DNA from: Campylobacterales bacterium
Lineage (GTDB): Bacteria > Campylobacterota > Campylobacteria > Campylobacterales > Sulfurimonadaceae
Length of the DNA: 51,693 nt
Direction: 5' to 3'
Assembly: GCA_026390165.1 (NCBI GenBank)
Contig: JAPLGM010000032.1
Span: forward strand, 1 to 51,693
The notes beneath the pieces are model-generated. The model searched no databases, was not told where the DNA came from, and saw nothing but the letters and a program-made list of their open reading frames with translations. The translations under genes were made by a program, and so were the position numbers. Positions 8,316 through 18,700 of this stretch are shown in pieces (position 1 is the stretch's first letter; every line of letters begins with the position of its first letter).

Positions 8316-9541
8316 TTATCCTCTTTTGTGGTGAAGTGTGTAAGGGGAAATGTTGATTCCTCTTTTTTGGCCAGATCTTTGACCCAAACAGTCCCATTAA
8401 GACGTTCATTTTCCCCAATAACGGCGCAATAACGGGCATTGATACGATCAGCTCCTTTGAGATGGGCTTTGAGAGTTTTGGCTTCATACTCGACGACAGC
8501 TTTTTGCTCTTTTCTAAGACTTTCGGCTATTTTGAGAATATCACCCAACGATTCTGAATCCATTGCCCCTAGATAATACCCTTCCCGAATAGGTTCTGGC
8601 ATAACGATAAGCTCCATTAAGCGCTCAATCCCCAGTGCAAATCCTACCGCAGGGGTTGGTTTGCCGTCCAAAAATTCGATGAGGCGGTCGTACCGTCCTC
8701 CACCGGCTATGGCACTTTGAGAACCGATAGCGTCACTGACAAACTCAAAGGCAGTTTTGGAGTAATAATCGAGCCCTCGAACGAGATTGGTATCGATTTC
8801 ATATCCAATATTGTGTGCATCTAAGATCGATTTTAGTGTATCAAAATCACTTTGGCATCCGTCGCAGAGGTTATAAATCAGCTTGGGCGCGTTTACATAA
8901 AGATTTTGACACGACTCACTCTTACAATCAAGGACGCGGATAGGATTCGTTGATTTGCGACGGATACAATCGTCACACAACGCATCACCGCACGATTCGA
9001 TAAAGGAGACGAGTTTCTCACGATACGCTGGCATACAGTGGTGATCTCCTAATGAGTTGAGCTTAAGGCGATACCCTATTCCCAATGTTTTGAGAATATC
9101 GGCAACCATCATAATCATCAACGCATCTTCGTAGACCGAATCAACGCCGAAACTCTCCACTCCAAATTGGTGAAATTGACGTAAACGCCCTTTTTGGGGA
9201 CGCTCATACCGAAACATTGCACCGTGGTAATAAAAGCGGTGGATTCCCCCTTTTTTATCTAACTTGTGTTGCACGAATGCCCGTACTACTCCTGCTGTCC
9301 CCTCTGGGCGTAAACATACGTCATTCTCCCCCTTGTCGGTGAATTGGTACATCTCTTTGCCGACGATGTCACTTGATTCTCCTACAGAGCGTTTAAAGAG
9401 AGCCGTCTCTTCGAGAAGAGGAGTTTCGATGTAATGAAAACCGTATCGTTTGGCAATAGTGGAAGCAGTGGAGAGAAAATATTCATACCGCTCGTAGTCT
9501 TGGTTGAGAATATCGTTCATTCCGCGTAAGCTTTGGATCAT
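8312..9541 (-). CDS. hisS: Histidyl-tRNA synthetase
   Basis: A 409-residue class II synthetase. It opens with SLRGMNDIL, followed by class II motif 2 (MFRYERPQKGRLRQFHQFG), the His-binding loops LRPEGTAGVVRAF and GLDYYSKTAFE, and motif 3 (AVGFALGIERLMEL). The GGGRYDRL signature is intact. A Cys-rich insertion around residues 180-225 (CDDCIRRKS, CKSESCQN, CDGCQ) could bind zinc and is seen in several bacterial HisRS. It overlaps tmk by 4 bp. Confidence 0.96.
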   Translation of the reverse strand: MIQSLRGMNDILNQDYERYEYFLSTASTIAKRYGFHYIETPLLEETALFKRSVGESSDIVGKEMYQFTDKGENDVCLRPEGTAGVVRAFVQHKLDKKGGIHRFYYHGAMFRYERPQKGRLRQFHQFGVESFGVDSVYEDALMIMMVADILKTLGIGYRLKLNSLGDHHCMPAYREKLVSFIESCGDALCDDCIRRKSTNPIRVLDCKSESCQNLYVNAPKLIYNLCDGCQSDFDTLKSILDAHNIGYEIDTNLVRGLDYYSKTAFEFVSDAIGSQSAIAGGGRYDRLIEFLDGKPTPAVGFALGIERLMELIVMPEPIREGYYLGAMDSESLGDILKIAESLRKEQKAVVEYEAKTLKAHLKGADRINARYCAVIGENERLNGTVWVKDLAKKEESTFPLTHFTTKEDK

Positions 9542-10119
9542 AAGGCTCCTTTGATAAGAGAGGTAATCTCTTGGGTAATTGTATCAATAGATTGTGACGC
9601 GTCGATTACATAGGTTGTTATTCCCAATGCGTAGGATGCGGCTATGAGAGCATCTTGAATATTCAGAAGATAGTTAATCCCCCGTGATTCAATGGTATCG
9701 TGCTCTTTTTGAGAGAGGCGATACGCCAATTCTTTGGGGGTTAATTGTAGAATAAAAACCATCTGCGGTAAATGTCCATTGGTTGCAAGACGATTGAGCG
9801 CTACGAGAGTATCAAGATCGCAAATATTTTGGTCCATGGCGTAAGCAATCCCTGAAACGGCAGAACGGTCACTAATAATGAGTTTTTCGCTATTGGGGGC
9901 GATAATACTTTCGGTATGTTCCGCACGATCGGCCAAGAAGAGGAGCAATTCAGCTCTTTTGCTTTTGAGTTCCCCCTCTAATACCATTGAACGAATTTGA
10001 ATGCCAACGGCAGTTCCCCCCGGCTCTTTAGTTGTAAGTGCTTCTGGAAAAAAAGCTTTTAAAGATTCAATTTGGGTACTTTTTCCCGCCGTATCGATCC
10101 CTTCTAGTGCAATGTACAT
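9538..10119 (-). CDS. tmk: Thymidylate kinase
   Basis: A 193-residue dTMP kinase of DNA precursor synthesis. The P-loop is EGIDTAGKSTQ at residues 6-16, followed by the substrate-binding DRAEH region and ISDRSAVSGIAYA. The family usually has DRY in place of the DRS seen here. Length is close to the usual 200-210. It overlaps coaD by 16 bp and hisS by 4 bp. The ATG start puts the P-loop at the usual distance from the N-terminus. Confidence 0.93.
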   Translation of the reverse strand: MYIALEGIDTAGKSTQIESLKAFFPEALTTKEPGGTAVGIQIRSMVLEGELKSKRAELLLFLADRAEHTESIIAPNSEKLIISDRSAVSGIAYAMDQNICDLDTLVALNRLATNGHLPQMVFILQLTPKELAYRLSQKEHDTIESRGINYLLNIQDALIAASYALGITTYVIDASQSIDTITQEITSLIKGAL

Positions 10120-10601
10120 GATGTCAACCTCCCGATAATCTTTTGAACCGATAGTGGCAAAAGGTGATCTGTTTTTCCGTTGAATTTTAATAAATTTCGG
10201 ACGATGGAAGAGCTGATAAAGGCGTGCTTGAGTTTGGGCATTAAATAGACGGTCTCGATAGTGGGATCAAGGGAGTTGTTGAGATACCCTAATTGCAATT
10301 CAAATTCAAAATCACTCACAGCGCGAAGTCCTCGGATAAGAACCGTTGCTCCTAGTGTTTTGGCAAGTTCCACCGTGAGGTTATCGAACCCAACAACCCG
10401 TACTCTTCTCAAATCTTTGATGGCAAGGTTGACCATCTCTACGCGCTCGTCGAGAGTAAACCGTGGACGCTTGTCGGAAGAGTCGGCAACAGCAATAATC
10501 ACTTCATCGAAAAGGTTGAGGGCACGTTCGATGATGTCGAAATGTCCGTTGGTTATAGGATCAAATGTTCCCGGATAAAGGGCAATAGTCGGCTCTTTCA
10601 T
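10104..10601 (-). CDS. coaD: Phosphopantetheine adenylyltransferase
   Basis: A 165-residue CoA-pathway enzyme converting 4'-phosphopantetheine and ATP to dephospho-CoA. It carries the nucleotidyltransferase signature YPGTFDPITNGHFDI (with T/HxGH), the middle motif IRGLRAVSDFEFE, and the late SSSIVR for ATP binding. The ATG at 10601 was chosen over an in-frame TTG 12 bases upstream because GGAG sits 6 bases before it. This makes the junction with ubiX an ATGA 4-bp overlap. Length agrees with the family (about 160). Confidence 0.95.
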   Translation of the reverse strand: MKEPTIALYPGTFDPITNGHFDIIERALNLFDEVIIAVADSSDKRPRFTLDERVEMVNLAIKDLRRVRVVGFDNLTVELAKTLGATVLIRGLRAVSDFEFELQLGYLNNSLDPTIETVYLMPKLKHAFISSSIVRNLLKFNGKTDHLLPLSVQKIIGRLTSCTLH

Positions 10602-11122
10602 TCGCCACTCCAACGCTTGTAAAGGGTATTCTCAATTTCCATCAAATCCATCCATTTTCCGATCATAAAATTTTCCATCTCTTCGAGCGTCGTTTGTTCA
10701 CCGTAATAGGCAAGGGCAGGGGGGGCGATGATCACCCCTAGTCGAGAGAGTTTGAGCATATTTTCCAGTGCAATGGGGGAAAATGGGATCTCTCTGGGGG
10801 CTAAAATCAATATTTTTCCCTCTTTTATCATTACGCTAGCGGCACGGGTAATAAGGTTGTCGGCAATACCACACGCTATTTTCGCCAAGGTGTTCATACT
10901 GCACGGGGTGATAATCATGGCATCGGCACCATACGATCCTGATGCGACCGAAGCCCATATTTCGTGGTTTTGGTGGAGGGTAACATTTTCCTCTTTTTCC
11001 AATACGATTTGAGCGTTTTCAGAGACGATTAAATGCTTTGTGAGTTCAGCAGGGAGGGCGTGCAAAAATTTAACCCCTAAATTCGCACCACTGGCACCGC
11101 TGATACCTACAATTATTTTCAT
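10598..11122 (-). CDS. ubiX: Flavin prenyltransferase UbiX
   Basis: A 174-residue flavoprotein-fold enzyme that makes prenylated FMN, the cofactor of UbiD-type decarboxylases. The FMN-binding GISGASGANLG opens the protein. The ITPCSMNTLAKIACGIADN segment and the late APREIPFSPIALENM (phosphate/prenyl site) follow. No UbiD lies in this window. In this phylum the enzyme serves menaquinone (futalosine route) or other UbiD-family reactions. It is coupled by 4-bp overlaps to flgA and coaD. Confidence 0.93.
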   Translation of the reverse strand: MKIIVGISGASGANLGVKFLHALPAELTKHLIVSENAQIVLEKEENVTLHQNHEIWASVASGSYGADAMIITPCSMNTLAKIACGIADNLITRAASVMIKEGKILILAPREIPFSPIALENMLKLSRLGVIIAPPALAYYGEQTTLEEMENFMIGKWMDLMEIENTLYKRWSGE

Positions 11123-11988
11123 TGCAACTCCACCTTATTTTCTCCTATAATTTTAGCACGGGAGCGCTTGCCATCCCCTTTTTCGACCGTAATAATATCA
11201 TACAGCTTCCCCTCCTGCGTTGCAGTGGCGATAAACTCTACGATAACCGCACCGTTTTGAATAATAACGCTCACTTTAGAACCTCGCAATACCATGGGAA
11301 GTGGTTCAATTTGACGATCAAGGATGGGGACGTTCTCTTGAAGCGATGCCCGAAATCGGTAGGGGGTATCGGGAAGTGAATCGAGGGGTTTAGCTCTAAA
11401 AGTAGTGAAAGGGAGGGGTTTTAAAAGAGTGTTCTGAGTTGAAAGAGTCTCTTTATGGGTTACTTTTTGGGTAGTGTAGAGGGCACTTAAGGTTGCGTCA
11501 ATCGTAAAATCAAAATAACGGCGAACACCATTGTCATCCAACAAGTAGAAGGTGCCTCTATTCGCCTTGTAGCTATTGTTGTCAAAAATGGGATGAATCT
11601 CTTTGGGCAGCACATCATTAGAACCACGCGGGAAGATATGAACCTCCTGAATCTCTATCGTTGGATAAGTGTGTTTAAAAAATTCTTTTAACTGTTGCTC
11701 TAATAGTGTGAGTCCATGAGCGACCTCTTTTGTAAAATTGACAAAACGAACTTTGTTGGTTTCGATGGGGCATCCCCCTAATTCGAATGTTTTGAGCAGT
11801 ATTTGAGCATTCACCCGATAGGACATTTTACCATCGGGAATTCGTAAAACTTCAAAGTTTTTCTCACAAGTCGGGTCAATATTTTTGGATAGTATCAAAG
11901 GGGTATCAAAATAATAATTGGAGTGCAACTCGCTACCATTGAGGATACTTAACCAAAGGATGAGAGATAAAAATAGAGATTTAATCAC
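11119..11988 (-). CDS. flgA: Flagellar P-ring assembly chaperone FlgA
   Basis: A 289-residue periplasmic protein with a signal peptide (IKSLFLSLILWLSILNGSE) and a C-terminal SAF/FlgA region: RASLQENVPILDRQIEPLP, VLRGSKVSV, EGKLYDIITV. FlgA helps assemble the FlgI P-ring around the flagellar rod. It starts with GTG and has a poor RBS. It heads the eight-gene minus-strand operon, so a flagellar gene is transcribed with tRNA synthetase, CoA and polyamine genes. I saw no sigma-54 or sigma-28 promoter in front. Its N-terminal half (about 30-190) is not well conserved in the family. Confidence 0.85.
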   Translation of the reverse strand: MIKSLFLSLILWLSILNGSELHSNYYFDTPLILSKNIDPTCEKNFEVLRIPDGKMSYRVNAQILLKTFELGGCPIETNKVRFVNFTKEVAHGLTLLEQQLKEFFKHTYPTIEIQEVHIFPRGSNDVLPKEIHPIFDNNSYKANRGTFYLLDDNGVRRYFDFTIDATLSALYTTQKVTHKETLSTQNTLLKPLPFTTFRAKPLDSLPDTPYRFRASLQENVPILDRQIEPLPMVLRGSKVSVIIQNGAVIVEFIATATQEGKLYDIITVEKGDGKRSRAKIIGENKVELQ

Positions 11989-12026
11989 AAAAATAATAAG
12001 CCTTGATACGAAAATTCCGAGATGCT

Positions 12027-12035
12027 ATTTTAGCA
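12027..12035 (-). promoter_or_regulatory. Extended -10 promoter of the flgA-vanZ operon
   Basis: The minus strand reads TGCTAAAAT, an extended -10 (TGnTAnAAT), 39 bp before flgA. The surrounding 28 bp (12027-12054) are repeated with 23 identities at 13293-13320 in front of the neighbouring transporter gene, supporting a shared promoter type. Confidence 0.5.
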
Positions 12036-12060
12036 CGATACGGTTTGAAACAGAACTGCT

Positions 12061-13233
12061 TTAATTGATTTTGTTGAGTTGCTTGCGCAAGAGATACAAA
12101 AGTACGCTCAATCCCAATGCAGATGTTGCAGAGAGATTAAAGAGGAGGGTGCTTCCGAAGTGATCCCAAATCATCCCTCCAACGACCAAAGAGGCAAGTG
12201 TAGCAACCCCTACACACGTGTAATAGATCCCATAAGCGGTTGCTTTGAGTTCTTGTGGTGCGGTATCAGAGATGATTGCTTTTGCTAAGGAGTTGAACCC
12301 TCCTGCGAAAAATCCATAAATACAAAATCCCACCCATGTTGCCCAAACGCTCCCCAATGCCATGAAAAGGGCACCGAATCCAAAAGCGGCATAGACGATT
12401 GAAAGGAGGGTGGATTTGCCGATTCGATCTGCTAATTTTCCGATGGGAATGGCGAAAAATGCCTGTGAAAGATTGTAGAGGGCGTATGCGAGGGGGATCA
12501 TCGCGAGGGCCAATCCATTGTCTCCCGCTTTGAGAATCATAAAGGCGTAGTTCATTGCGAAGAGGCTAAAGAGACTCTGAAACGCGACGAGCCAATAAAA
12601 GTGGCTATTGAGAGCACTGGGGCGAAAACGACGCTCTTTTGAGGGGGTAAAGGGGGTGTCGGTGACGAAAAAAATAAGAATAGACATTGCTATGAGTCCC
12701 GGAATAAGGCTGAGGGCAAATACCGTTCGAAAAGTTGATTCTTCCTCTCCTAAGAGCCACAGCAGTCCAAACGTTGCCAGTGAACCCGTCAGGGCACCTG
12801 CACCGTCCATCATCTTGTGAAAGCCAAAAACATAGCCGCTAAAGCCTTGCGGTGTCGATGCGCTGATAAGGGCATCACGCGGTGCAGAACGGATCCCTTT
12901 GGCAAGACGATCTCCGATACGGATCATTGCGACCATGGTGACATTTTGGGCGAAAAAAGCGAGAGGTTTAATGAGATTAGAGAGACCGTATCCCAATACC
13001 GTTATCCCTTTTCGCCGTCCTAAGCGATCCGAATAAAACCCTGAAAGGGCGATGAGGAGTGCTACTCCAAATTCTGCTGTCCCTTCGATAACTCCGATTT
13101 CACTTTTGGTCGCGTGTAAAAAACGTTCTAAAAAAATTGGTAATAGAGGGAGAATCATCTCTGTTGAAAAATCGGTAAAAAAGCTATTGGCACCGAGCGC
13201 GACGATGTTTTTATTTAGTGGTGAGGTTTTCAT
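12061..13233 (-). CDS. Major facilitator superfamily transporter
   Basis: A 390-residue protein with 12 predicted membrane segments. The MFS signature between helices 2 and 3 is SGFYSDRLGRRKG, its half-repeat between helices 8 and 9 is IGKLADRIGKS, and a conserved cytoplasmic segment RLAKGIRSAPRDALIS follows helix 4. That RSAPRDAL block is typical of a drug/metabolite-type MFS subgroup found in many proteobacteria. Substrate and direction cannot be read from the sequence. The gene stands alone, 72 bp upstream of flgA on the same strand, with its own extended -10 promoter. Confidence 0.85.
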   Translation of the reverse strand: MKTSPLNKNIVALGANSFFTDFSTEMILPLLPIFLERFLHATKSEIGVIEGTAEFGVALLIALSGFYSDRLGRRKGITVLGYGLSNLIKPLAFFAQNVTMVAMIRIGDRLAKGIRSAPRDALISASTPQGFSGYVFGFHKMMDGAGALTGSLATFGLLWLLGEEESTFRTVFALSLIPGLIAMSILIFFVTDTPFTPSKERRFRPSALNSHFYWLVAFQSLFSLFAMNYAFMILKAGDNGLALAMIPLAYALYNLSQAFFAIPIGKLADRIGKSTLLSIVYAAFGFGALFMALGSVWATWVGFCIYGFFAGGFNSLAKAIISDTAPQELKATAYGIYYTCVGVATLASLVVGGMIWDHFGSTLLFNLSATSALGLSVLLYLLRKQLNKIN

Positions 13234-13292
13234 TAATATCTTTTGGGAAAAGTCTCTGATATTTCACTCTCTTTCGAGAATTCTAAAACGTC

Positions 13293-13301
13293 ATTTTATC
13301 A
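13293..13301 (-). promoter_or_regulatory. Extended -10 promoter of the MFS gene
   Basis: The minus strand reads TGATAAAAT 60 bp before the transporter start. It belongs to the 28-bp element shared with 12027-12054. Confidence 0.5.
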
Positions 13302-13375
13302 CGATAAGGTCTAAAATAGATTAAATTAGGTACCCTGCTGAAAACTATATATTACTATAACAAGTAGGGGACTAC

Positions 13376-15727
13376 GTGCTATTTTTTGAAACTAAACGGC
13401 AGAAGGGTGAGAAGTTTTCTTCGAAAATTTTAGACGCAGTCGAAGCAGAGCAAGTTGATTTAGCCTATCGAAATATGCAATTATCTTCTTTGGCTGTTCT
13501 TCTTAACTCGTTGATTTTTACGTGGACATTTTGGGGAATAGGGGACAATCGTCTCTTATTGGCGTGGGGGTGTAGCCAACTTTTAGTCATTCTTGGGCGG
13601 GGATGGCAGTGTCGTATGTATCGATATCATCCCCAACGTAAAACCCCAAGAGAATGGAAAAATATTTTCTTGATCGGGGTGATTTTATCAGCACTTATTT
13701 GGGGAATATCCCCCATATTATTTTTTTCGATGAACACTCCATTGCATCAAAGTGTTTTAATGATTGTATTAGCGGGAATGTCCGCTGGAGCGGTAAGTTC
13801 ACTCTCCTCTATCTCTTATGCTGCTGGGATATATGTGACACTCCTTATTCTTCCATTAGTTGCTGTTTTGATCCTGCAAGGGGATATTTTGTATGCCATG
13901 CTGGCTCTTACGATAACTCTTTATTGGATATTACTCCTTGTTGTTGCCCACCGTACCTATGAAAATATCACAAACGCGCTTCAATCTCGTTTGATGTATG
14001 AGTACTCCTTAACAGAATTAAAGCGGAATGAAGAACATTTTGAGATGATTTTTAAAGAGGCACCTGCGGGGATCTTTTATTACGATACCGATTTTATTAT
14101 CATTGACAGCAATAGTGAGATGCTGAGAATTTTAAACATTGATGCCAAGAAGATGATAGGTTTGGATCTTAAAAATCTCCCTGATACCTCTTTGAATGAT
14201 GCCCTGTCTGCCCCTTTACGAGGCAAAAAAGGAGAGTATGAAGGTCCGTATACAACGATGGTCAATAAACTTAATTTATGGATTGTTTTACAAACGTCCC
14301 CTATGTTTGATACGGATCACACCATTATAGGGGGTGTTGGCATTGTGACTGACATAACCGAACGAGTTGTTATTGAGGAGAAAATGAAGCATCAAGCTTA
14401 TTATGATGCCCTCACTGACATCCCTAACCGCGTACTCCTTAAAGATCGTATTGTGCAATCTTTGGTGCACTACCGGCGACATCGCAGTCTTGTGGCGGTA
14501 TTGTTTTTGGATTTGGATCACTTTAAAAACATCAATGATTCCTTAGGGCATCATATTGGTGACGCACTTCTTATCGAAACAGCCAAGCGACTCGTGAGTG
14601 TGTGTCGCGAGGGGGACACGGTAGCACGATTGGGGGGGGATGAGTTTGTTATCCTCCTCGAAGAGCTGGGAACTGAGCCTCATGGTGCAGCAGCAAGGGC
14701 TGAACTTGTTGCTGAAAAAGTTCATGAGATACTAAATATTCCCTTTGATGTAGGGTTGTCAGAGCCTATTATTACGAGTTCAAGCGTTGGAATCTCCTTG
14801 GTAAACAGTGATGAGCAAACGGTCGATGATCTCCTTAAATTTGCCGATACCGCAATGTATCAAGCGAAAAAAGAGGGGAGAAATACAACCCGTTTTTATC
14901 AAGAGCAGATGGATCAATGGATCAAAAAACGGATTTTCTTAGAAAACGGTCTTCGTCATGCGATTGAAAACGGTGAGCTGGAGCTCTATTATCAGCCTGT
15001 TATTGATATTGCAAGTCAGAAGATTGTCGGGGCAGAGGCGCTGTTGCGATGGAATCATCCAGAGCTTGGGATAGTAATGCCCGATGATATGATTGCTATC
15101 GCCGAAGAGAGCGGACTCATTGTCCCCATTGGAGAATGGGTGCTGAGGGAAGCGTGCATGCAGTTTGTCCGATGGCGTTCCCAACAAACGAGTCACGTGC
15201 ATCTTCAGCGCATTGCCGTCAACGTGAGTGCCGTACAGTTTCGGCAGAAGGATTTTGTCGATAGAGTGATCCGCATTGTTGCGCAAACAAGAATAGTCCC
15301 CTATATGCTGGAGTTGGAACTGACGGAATCGACCGTTATTGATAAGATTGATACCGTCATCGATAAAATGAATCGTTTGCGAGGGGCGGGAATATCGATT
15401 TCGATGGATGATTTCGGTACGGGATACTCATCTCTTGCGTATTTAAAACGGCTCCCCTTTACAACCCTTAAAATCGATAAGAGTTTTGTCCGCGATATTA
15501 TGTCCGACAAGGATGATGCGGCGTTGGTGGAGACGATACTCTCTATCGCTGCCATCTTTCATCTCGAAGTGATCGCAGAAGGGGTAGAAGAGGTAGAGCA
15601 ATATGAATTTTTACGGGAACATCAGTGTCAGTATTTTCAAGGGTATCTGTGCAGTAAGCCTATTCAGGTGGGGAGTTTCGAAGAGCTTCTATCTCAGGAT
15701 ATATTACGGTGCCAAACGTTACATTAA
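13376..15727 (+). CDS. Membrane PAS-GGDEF-EAL cyclic-di-GMP protein
   Basis: A 783-residue protein starting with GTG; AGTAGGGG lies 5 bases upstream. Residues about 30-205 form some six membrane segments of no named sensor family. A PAS domain (about 220-335) follows, then GGDEF (about 345-505) and EAL (about 520-775). GGDEF is intact at 420-424 with the product-inhibition site REGD five residues before it. EAL is intact at 554-556 with the other catalytic segments: NVSAVQF, LELELTEST, MDDFGTGYSSL, KIDKSFV and IAEGVEE. Both cyclase and phosphodiesterase could therefore be active. The gene ends 29 bp before the hybrid kinase on the same strand, so they probably share a transcript. Confidence 0.9.
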   Translation: MLFFETKRQKGEKFSSKILDAVEAEQVDLAYRNMQLSSLAVLLNSLIFTWTFWGIGDNRLLLAWGCSQLLVILGRGWQCRMYRYHPQRKTPREWKNIFLIGVILSALIWGISPILFFSMNTPLHQSVLMIVLAGMSAGAVSSLSSISYAAGIYVTLLILPLVAVLILQGDILYAMLALTITLYWILLLVVAHRTYENITNALQSRLMYEYSLTELKRNEEHFEMIFKEAPAGIFYYDTDFIIIDSNSEMLRILNIDAKKMIGLDLKNLPDTSLNDALSAPLRGKKGEYEGPYTTMVNKLNLWIVLQTSPMFDTDHTIIGGVGIVTDITERVVIEEKMKHQAYYDALTDIPNRVLLKDRIVQSLVHYRRHRSLVAVLFLDLDHFKNINDSLGHHIGDALLIETAKRLVSVCREGDTVARLGGDEFVILLEELGTEPHGAAARAELVAEKVHEILNIPFDVGLSEPIITSSSVGISLVNSDEQTVDDLLKFADTAMYQAKKEGRNTTRFYQEQMDQWIKKRIFLENGLRHAIENGELELYYQPVIDIASQKIVGAEALLRWNHPELGIVMPDDMIAIAEESGLIVPIGEWVLREACMQFVRWRSQQTSHVHLQRIAVNVSAVQFRQKDFVDRVIRIVAQTRIVPYMLELELTESTVIDKIDTVIDKMNRLRGAGISISMDDFGTGYSSLAYLKRLPFTTLKIDKSFVRDIMSDKDDAALVETILSIAAIFHLEVIAEGVEEVEQYEFLREHQCQYFQGYLCSKPIQVGSFEELLSQDILRCQTLH

Positions 15728-15756
15728 GCTAAAAATACTTATTTAAGGATCACACG

Positions 15757-18700
15757 ATGAAACATTTATCTTTTAACTATGAAGATAAAAAAAATCTTGC
15801 CAACGCGAAGAAAAAGGCGAATAAAAAGGCGTATACGTCAAAATTGGTTCAACTTTTTACTTCGATAACGGATAAAAAGAAAATACAAACTATTTTAAAA
15901 GAGTTGAAAAAAATATTCCCCGATGCGATCCTTATAGGGGCGACAACGGCGGGTGAAATATCCCATGCCAGAATGGCTGATAATAGTACTATCATCAGCC
16001 TCTCTTTGTTTAAAGAGACCAATTTAAAAGCAGATTATGTCAAAAATATTACCTCTGAATCGGGAGCTGTTTTATCAGAAAAAATAGGGAGTAAGAGTAC
16101 AAAAGCCGCCATACTTTTAAGTGAAGGATTAAAAGGGGAGGATTACGAAGGGTTTTTAGAAGGGTTTAAAACCTCCAATCCGCATGTCATTATTGCTGGG
16201 GGATTAGCAGGGGATAACCTTAAGCTCAAAGAGACCTTTGTCTTTCTTGACGATACAATTTATGATAGAGGTTGTGTTGCGGTCTCTTTTTCGGGTGAGG
16301 CACTTTATGTAGACAATCAGTATAATTTAAACTGGATACCCATAGGAAAAGAGTTTACTATTACGGCATCAGAGGGAAATATTGTTCATAAAATCGATGG
16401 AATAAGTGCAGTTGAAATATTTTCTAAATATTTAGGGAGTGATATTTTTAAAAATAACAATGCCTCTTTCCCAGAGTTTCCATTGTTGTATCAAGAGGGG
16501 TCTACAATGGTTTCGAGAACCCCCATGGCCCGAGAGGGGGATTCATTGGTCTTTGCAGCAGCGATCAAAGAGGGGCAAAAAGTTCAATTTGGATTTTCAA
16601 ATGCCTCATCTATCCTCTCTGGGGCAGAAAATATCAGCGAAACTATCTCAAATAATCCGGCAGAAGCCATCTATATATATTCATGTATTGCACGAAAAAC
16701 ACTTTTGGGAAAGGTACTGGAGAGCGAATTTAAATCGTTTGAAAATATTGCCTCTACCGCAGGTTTCTTCACTTACGGAGAATACTACAGCACGACGAAA
16801 AACAATGTTCTTTTAAATTGTACAACCACCATCTTGATTGTATCGGAAAAGAAAAATCAAACAAATTTAATACATAAAAAATTAGAGTATAAACATGAAG
16901 AGTTGGGGAATATAACCTTTAATGCTCTTACCCATTTTGTCCGCCAGACATCAACGGATTTGGAGTTCAATGTAAAAATATTGAATCAATATAAAAATGC
17001 CGTTGATTCCTCTTTATTGGTCTCTAAAACAGACCTCAATGGGATTATGACCTACACAAATGACAATTTTTGCCGTGTCAGCAAATATAAAAAAGAAGAA
17101 CTTATAGGAAAAAATCATAATATTTTAAGGGATCCGACGGTTCCAAAGCATGTATTCGAAAAATTATGGATGACCATCAATTATGGTAAAGTGTGGAGAG
17201 GACAGTTCCCTAATAGAGCAAAAGATGGTTCGACCTATTATGTCGATGCAACTATTATGCCCATTTATGATGAAAATCACAATCTCAGTGAGTTTATTGC
17301 CATTCGACAAGATATAACCAAACAAGTAATTGCCAAAAATAAAATGCAAGAGAAAGACAAACTTATTAAAGCTATTTTTGACAATCAGGAAAATATAGTG
17401 ATTTACACCTCTAAAAGCCAAGGGCTAACGTATGTGAATCAAACATTTTTTAGCTATTTTGACTATAAAAATATGGAAGAGTTTAAATCCAAGCACGCCT
17501 GTATTTGTGAACTTTTTCTTGATATTGAGGGGTATATCAATCCGCATAGAGATCCAAACTGGATTGATACAGTTTCTAATAATGATCAAGAGGATCATAA
17601 AGTCAAGCTGGTATTTAAAGATAAAACGGTTCATACATTGAAATTAAAAGTTAAAAAGATTGAGAATAATGATGAGTACCTTATAAATTTATTTGATATA
17701 ACAAGTCTTGAAAAAGCACTCATTCAAGCACATGCCTCTGAGCAAGCTAAATCGATATTTTTGGCGAATATGAGTCATGAGATACGAACACCTCTCAATG
17801 GGATACTAGGATTTACTGATTTGTTAACCAAAAAAGAGTTGACAAATGATGTCAAAAAATATGTTGATATTGTTCATAAAAGCGGGCAAACACTTTTGAA
17901 TGTTGTTAATGATATCTTGGATTTCTCAAAATTAGAGAGCGGTGAGTTGTTACTTTACGAAACGGAATCCAATCTATTTGAAGAACTAGAAGCAGCTGTT
18001 TCCATATTCGCTTCAATTTCCAAATCCAAACATATTGATTATTATACTTTTATTGATACAAATATACCCAAAGTGCTCAAATGTGATGTTCATCGGATTA
18101 AGCAAGTGGTTAATAATCTTCTCAGCAATGCCATAAAATTCACCCCTATCAATGGGACTGTCAGTATTAATGTTTCATTAATAGAATCCGAGGGTGAAAA
18201 AGCAAAAATCCACTTTAGTATCAAAGACAGTGGTATTGGAATAGCAAAAGAAAATATAGCCACCATTTTCCAACCCTTTTCGCAAGCAGATAATAGCATT
18301 AGTCGAAAATTTGGCGGGACAGGACTTGGCTTGGCGATTAGCAGTCAATATGTAGAGATGATGGGAAATATACTTCAAGTGAGAAGTGAAATTGGGATTG
18401 GAAGTGAGTTCTATTTTGATTTACTTCTTCCGATTATCAACCCTTCCAGTAGTCTTGAAAAGTCATTTGACGTTAAAAAGATAAATATAGACATTCTTTA
18501 TTCTGAAAATGAGATCGGGAAATATCTCAATACAATTATTTCAACCTATTTAGAAACGTGGAAATGCAATTATAGAGAAATTAAACATCTGAATGAAATA
18601 AAAGAGGATACGGATCTCCTGATCGTCTCGTCAAAACTGTTTGATCAAGAAAGTTGTCAGGATGCGTTAGATAGGTATGAAAAATTACAACTCATCTATA

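Noticed and set aside
11989-12060. Sigma-54 or sigma-28 flagellar promoter before flgA
   Set aside because: No GG-N10-GC or sigma-28 pattern was seen. An extended -10 vegetative promoter explains the site better.
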